Source: an uncultured Eubacteriales bacterium (GTDB lineage Bacteria; Bacillota; Clostridia; Tissierellales; Peptoniphilaceae). From it: a DNA stretch of 64,000 nt. Position 1 is the stretch's first letter. Each line of letters opens with the position of its first letter. The notes beneath the pieces were generated by a model, which saw only the letters and a list, made by a program, of their open reading frames with translations, searched no databases and was not told where the DNA came from. The stretch lies in the NCBI GenBank assembly GCA_902488815.1, contig CABTXP010000002.1, positions 1-64,000 of the forward strand, written 5' to 3'. The position numbers and the translations under genes were made by a program. Below are positions 60,996-64,000 of the stretch, piece by piece.

Positions 60996-61355
60996 ATGGG
61001 CTTTAAATTACCACACAACCACGGAGAAGAAGGATCGGAAATTATATTAAAAGAAGCTTTGGACAGAAGAGAAGATTTTGAAAAGATTTCCGACATCTTT
61101 AAACAACTTTCAGACGCAACAAGGACGAGAATTTTTTGGCTCCTCTGTCACAGAGAGGAATGTGTCATAAACATTTCGGAATTTTTAGGCATGAGCAGTC
61201 CCGCCGTAAGTCATCACCTGCGCACGTTAAAGAATAAAAATTTAATTACAAGCAGAAGAGATGGCAAAGAAGTTTACTATAAAGCGGCGGACAATGAAGC
61301 TGCAAGAGAACTACATAAAGCAATAGAAAAAATCATGGACATCGCCTGTCCATGA
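60996..61355 (+). CDS. ArsR/SmtB family metal-responsive repressor
   Basis: A 119-aa winged-helix dimeric repressor. The N-terminus carries a His-rich LPHNHGEEG; helix-turn-helix is ISEFLGMSSPAVSHHLRTL, and the wing is SRRDGKEVYYKA. Cysteines lie in LLCHREECVIN, and H/D/E residues in DNEAARELHKAI could give the alpha-5 metal site. The CadC ELCVCD box is not conserved, so metal choice is open. It diverges from the HMA/ATPase operon, so it is the likely repressor. Confidence 0.93.
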   Translation: MGFKLPHNHGEEGSEIILKEALDRREDFEKISDIFKQLSDATRTRIFWLLCHREECVINISEFLGMSSPAVSHHLRTLKNKNLITSRRDGKEVYYKAADNEAARELHKAIEKIMDIACP

Positions 61356-61363
61356 TCTTTTTT
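61332..61363 (+). terminator. Terminator of the arsR-type gene
   Basis: ATCATGGACA (61332-61341) pairs with TGTCCATGAT (61347-61356), then a T run (seven). It includes the stop codon. Confidence 0.9.
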
Positions 61364-61381
61364 TGTTTGTGTATTTTATTT

Positions 61382-61867
61382 TTAGCGGCACTTAATTTCA
61401 ATGCCTTCAATTTGTAATAACTTTATTTTCTTTTCCATGCCTCCCGAGTAACCGGTGAGTTTCCCTCCCGCTCCTATCACTCTGTGGCAAGGGACGATTA
61501 TAGATATAGGGTTGTGACCCACGGCACCTCCTACTGCTCTCGCAGACATTTTATCGTCACCAACTTTTTTTGCAACCGCTCCATAAGTTGTAACTTCTCC
61601 GTAGGGAATTTTTAAAAGCTCCTTCCAAACTTTAAGTCGAAAGTCCGTGCCGCGAAATTTTATAGGAATTGAATCGGCAGTGGCTCTCTCCCCTTTAAAG
61701 TATGAGTCCAGCCAAAGCCTTACTGTTTCAAAAATTATTAGTTCATCATTTTTAACACAGTCTTTTACATCAAACTGCCCTTCAAAATATAATCCCGTTA
61801 AATTTTCACCGTCGGAGACAATTGTAAGCCTTCCCAAAATCGAATTGTAATTTGTGTAATAATTCAT
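61382..61867 (-). CDS. ogt: Methylated-DNA--protein-cysteine S-methyltransferase (Ogt)
   Basis: Suicide DNA repair protein that removes O6-alkylguanine. The acceptor is C127 in VPCHRVIG; helix-turn-helix region SARAVGGAVGHNP includes the arginine finger. Length 161 aa means only the Ogt part, without the Ada N-terminal domain. ATG start; it lies convergent with the arsR terminator and divergent from CoADR. Confidence 0.95.
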   Translation of the reverse strand: MNYYTNYNSILGRLTIVSDGENLTGLYFEGQFDVKDCVKNDELIIFETVRLWLDSYFKGERATADSIPIKFRGTDFRLKVWKELLKIPYGEVTTYGAVAKKVGDDKMSARAVGGAVGHNPISIIVPCHRVIGAGGKLTGYSGGMEKKIKLLQIEGIEIKCR

Positions 61868-61891
61868 GTCCTCACGCCCTTACTTCCTTTG

Positions 61892-61950
61892 TATACCCAT
61901 TATTAGTAAGCGGCTATATTATTGGGTATATTAGCTATGAGTGATATAAG
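61892..61950 (+). promoter_or_regulatory. Promoter of the CoA-disulfide reductase gene with TATACCCA/TGGGTATA dyad
   Basis: TTGGGT (61922-61927), 17-bp spacer, TATAAG (61945-61950). Arms TATACCCA (61892-61899) and TGGGTATA (61923-61930) are perfect complements separated by 23 bp; the right arm overlaps the -35, a plausible operator. Confidence 0.6.
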
Positions 61951-61976
61951 TAATTAAATTGATATAGGAGGTATTT

Positions 61977-63626
61977 ATGAAAATTGTAATAGTGGGTGCC
62001 GTTGCGGGAGGTGCAACTGCCCTTGCTAGACTTAGAAGATTGGATGAGTATGCTGAGATAGTTGTCTTTGAACGTGGTTCCTATCCCTCATATGCCAACT
62101 GCGGACTGCCATACTACATAGGCGGCGCTATCAGCGAAAGAGATGCTCTTTTTGTCTCCACAAAAGAAAGTATTGAGAACAGATACAATGTGGACCTTCG
62201 CACAAATACCTCGGTAGTAAAAATTGACAGAGAAGGTAAAAAAGTATTGGCAAAAAATTTGATCACCGGAGAAGAATATGAAGAGTCTTATGACAAACTT
62301 CTACTCTCCACAGGCTCAAGTCCCTTTATCCCCAATGAAAAGTTTTTAGAACAAAAGGGTGTCTTTAAACTTTGGACCGTTCCCGACACCGATGAAATAT
62401 ACAGCTACATTGCAAATGAAAATCCAAAGAGAGCTGTCGTTGTTGGGGGCGGATTTATCGGCCTTGAAATGGTTGAGAACTTGGTGGAGCGAGGTATAGA
62501 TGTTCACCTGTGCGACATGTCACCTCAAGTCATGCCGCCCCTTGACAAGGACATGGCAAAACTTGTGGAAAACACATTAGTCGAACACGGCGTTAAGCTT
62601 CACTTAAACGACGGATTAAAAGACATTGTAAATAACGGCGCAAAAGTTATTTTAAATTCAGGCGCTGAAATTGAAACGGACATGGTTCTCTTGTCAATAG
62701 GTGTGAGAGCAAATTCCGAAATTGCAGCAGATGCCGGATTAAAATTAAATGACAAAAAAGGCATCACTGTAGATGAATTTATGGCAACGGAAGACGAAAA
62801 TATTTTTGCAGTGGGCGATGCCATAGGCGTTAAAAACTTTGTCTTCGGATACGAGACCATGGTTCCCCTTGCAGGACCAGCCAACAAACAAGGTAGAAGT
62901 GTGGCTGAAAATATTTTAGGCCTTTCAAAAAAGAAATACCTTGGCACAATGGGCACATCAATTGCAAAAGTCTTTGACATAGCTGCGGCAAGTGTGGGCG
63001 AAAGCGAAAAGGCTTTAAATAAAATGGGCAAAGTTTACGGCAAAGACTATCACTATACGTTGATACATCCAAACAGTCACGCCAGCTACTACCCTAACCC
63101 GACGCAAATGACTCTCAAATTAATTTTTGACAATGAAGGCAAAATTTTAGGAGCACAAATTGTAGGCATGACAGGTGTGGACAAGAGAATAGACGTCATA
63201 GCAACTGCAATGCACTTCGGCGGCACCGTAAAAAACTTGACGGAATTGGAACTGGCCTATGCTCCACCCTTCTCACAGGCAAAGGACCCGGTAAACTTTG
63301 CAGGCTACACTGCCGAAAATATTTTGGCGGGACTCTCCAAGCCCATGACCTACGACGAGATGATGGAGCTTAAGGAAAAAGATGGATATGAACTTATAGA
63401 CGTGAGAGAAAAAGATGAGTTTGATGCAGGAACTATTGAAGGCGCACGCCTACTTCCCCTTTCAACTTTAAGAGACGAGCTTCCCAACCTGGACAAGAGC
63501 AAGGAGTACCTCATCTTTTGTGCCGTGGGAAGAAGAGGATATATTTCACAGAGAATTATGGAACAACACGGCTTTAAAACTCGCAACTTAATGGGCGGCA
63601 TAAAAACTTACAGAGATATGCAATAA
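61977..63626 (+). CDS. CoA-disulfide reductase with C-terminal rhodanese domain
   Basis: FAD/NAD(P)H enzyme of the pyridine nucleotide-disulfide family that reduces CoA disulfide or persulfide. The FAD motif is IVGAVAGGATAL, the single redox cysteine is C42 (NCGLPYY), and the NAD motif VVVGGGFIGLEM follows. The rhodanese domain (about 455-549) has C515 in FCAVGRRG. The fusion (CoADR-RHD) is typical of enzymes handling sulfane sulfur. A GGAGGTATTT site precedes the ATG. Confidence 0.93.
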   Translation: MKIVIVGAVAGGATALARLRRLDEYAEIVVFERGSYPSYANCGLPYYIGGAISERDALFVSTKESIENRYNVDLRTNTSVVKIDREGKKVLAKNLITGEEYEESYDKLLLSTGSSPFIPNEKFLEQKGVFKLWTVPDTDEIYSYIANENPKRAVVVGGGFIGLEMVENLVERGIDVHLCDMSPQVMPPLDKDMAKLVENTLVEHGVKLHLNDGLKDIVNNGAKVILNSGAEIETDMVLLSIGVRANSEIAADAGLKLNDKKGITVDEFMATEDENIFAVGDAIGVKNFVFGYETMVPLAGPANKQGRSVAENILGLSKKKYLGTMGTSIAKVFDIAAASVGESEKALNKMGKVYGKDYHYTLIHPNSHASYYPNPTQMTLKLIFDNEGKILGAQIVGMTGVDKRIDVIATAMHFGGTVKNLTELELAYAPPFSQAKDPVNFAGYTAENILAGLSKPMTYDEMMELKEKDGYELIDVREKDEFDAGTIEGARLLPLSTLRDELPNLDKSKEYLIFCAVGRRGYISQRIMEQHGFKTRNLMGGIKTYRDMQ

Positions 63627-63643
63627 TGTTGTGACAATTAAAA

Positions 63644-63673
63644 TTGATTATTTAGCTTCAATTCTGATAAAAT
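63644..63673 (+). promoter_or_regulatory. Promoter of the DUF4230 gene
   Basis: TTGATT (63644-63649), 18-bp spacer, TAAAAT (63668-63673), followed by AGGAGG at 63701. Confidence 0.6.
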
Positions 63674-63710
63674 GTAAACATATTAAAGGCTAAAAACTTA
63701 AGGAGGCACA

Positions 63711-64000
63711 ATGGCAAAGACAGGAAAAAAATTAACTTTAATAAAGATAATAATCTTAATAGTTTTGGCTGCAGTAATATTTATTGCAGGCATGATGCAA
63801 ATGAAAAAGAACATGACACCCGACATTACCTCTGAACTGATTAACAACAGATTGGAGGATGCGAAAGAGCTTACAACTTTGAAATACCATTACACAAACA
63901 TGGGACAGTTTCAAAATCAAAGCGACTTTTACGGCTGGAAGGTACCCTTTACCACCAAGGCATTTATCGTCTCCTATGACGGCGTGATAAATGCAGGTGT
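63711..64000 (+). CDS. DUF4230 domain protein, 3' end beyond window
   Basis: Partial (96 codons). A strong AAGGAGG lies five nt before the ATG. The product has a membrane segment (residues 10-28) and then the DUF4230 start (ELTTLKYHYTNMGQFQNQ, TTKAFIVSYDGVINAG). Function of the family is unknown; it is a membrane-anchored extracytoplasmic protein. Confidence 0.8.
   Translation, partial: MAKTGKKLTLIKIIILIVLAAVIFIAGMMQMKKNMTPDITSELINNRLEDAKELTTLKYHYTNMGQFQNQSDFYGWKVPFTTKAFIVSYDGVINAG

Noticed and set aside
1..64000. CRISPR array, prophage or integrative element
   Set aside because: No regularly spaced direct repeats, phage structural genes, integrase or att-like repeat beside the tRNA were visible.

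Overview
The window is a typical chromosomal stretch of a moderately AT-rich, low-GC Gram-positive anaerobe. Gene content (ECF transporter with truA, MurJ, two T-box leaders, a DUF4364 protein, ferredoxin-dependent 2-oxoacid oxidoreductase, FeoAB, proofreading-less PolA, two secreted proteins with copper-amine-oxidase-N-like domains) fits Bacillota, most likely the Clostridia/Tissierellia side (a Peptoniphilaceae-like organism). That placement is inference from gene families, not a database match. There is no rRNA and no CRISPR array, and I see no intact mobile element. One tRNA (Lys, CUU) is present.

Layout. 1-1173: a MATE exporter whose end is replaced by a 96-bp exact foldback copy of its own middle, which marks the sequence edge as artefactual. 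1.2-3.6 kb: map, a YhcC-type radical SAM gene and two tandem HesB-like Cys proteins. 3.6-4.9 kb: an AT-rich island with one gene combining an Rx4H (HEPN-like) motif and a PD-(D/E)XK nuclease motif, the best defence candidate here. 5.2-10.4 kb (minus): trmN-like, rsmI, nurA, herA and a lipid kinase, with ATGA overlaps between the first four. 10.4-17.0 kb (minus): DUF4153 membrane protein, ecfA1-ecfA2-ecfT-truA, murJ. 17.1-18.0 kb: nitroreductase, then a promoter-to-terminator unit of about 100 nt without an ORF (candidate small RNA). 18-23.9 kb (plus): radical SAM protein, MalY/PatB-like lyase, polA, coaE. 23.9-28.1 kb (minus): macro-domain protein, rplM-rpsI, and a tight apbE/membrane/SNase/PgpA operon.

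28.2-33.4 kb: an EamA transporter and an ABC importer with two paralogous lipoprotein binding proteins, each preceded by its own sigma-A promoter, T-box and terminator. The T-box acceptor-pairing base and the specifier-loop sequence argue against tryptophan. 33.4-39.2 kb (minus): a long gene string with a 51-aa membrane protein, CPBP protease, pilin, prepilin peptidase, a PilM-like protein, an AIR-synthase-like protein, a murein amidase and RdgB. 39.3-47.7 kb: DUF4364, a secreted NAGPA-like protein, nadE, yigZ, hflX (its conserved N-terminus lies upstream of any canonical start), a class A PBP with altered transpeptidase motifs, and a 39-aa basic peptide gene.

47.7-54.3 kb is more AT-rich: a four-subunit 2-oxoacid:ferredoxin oxidoreductase with an SLC13-type carboxylate transporter, divergent from an IclR regulator with palindromes over the promoters, then an orphan PhaE-like protein. 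54.5-64 kb: tRNA-Lys, cardiolipin synthase, a FeoA-FeoB fusion, a heavy-metal P-type ATPase with its metal-binding domain as a separate gene and a divergent ArsR regulator, an Ogt methyltransferase, a CoA-disulfide reductase with rhodanese domain, and the start of a DUF4230 protein.
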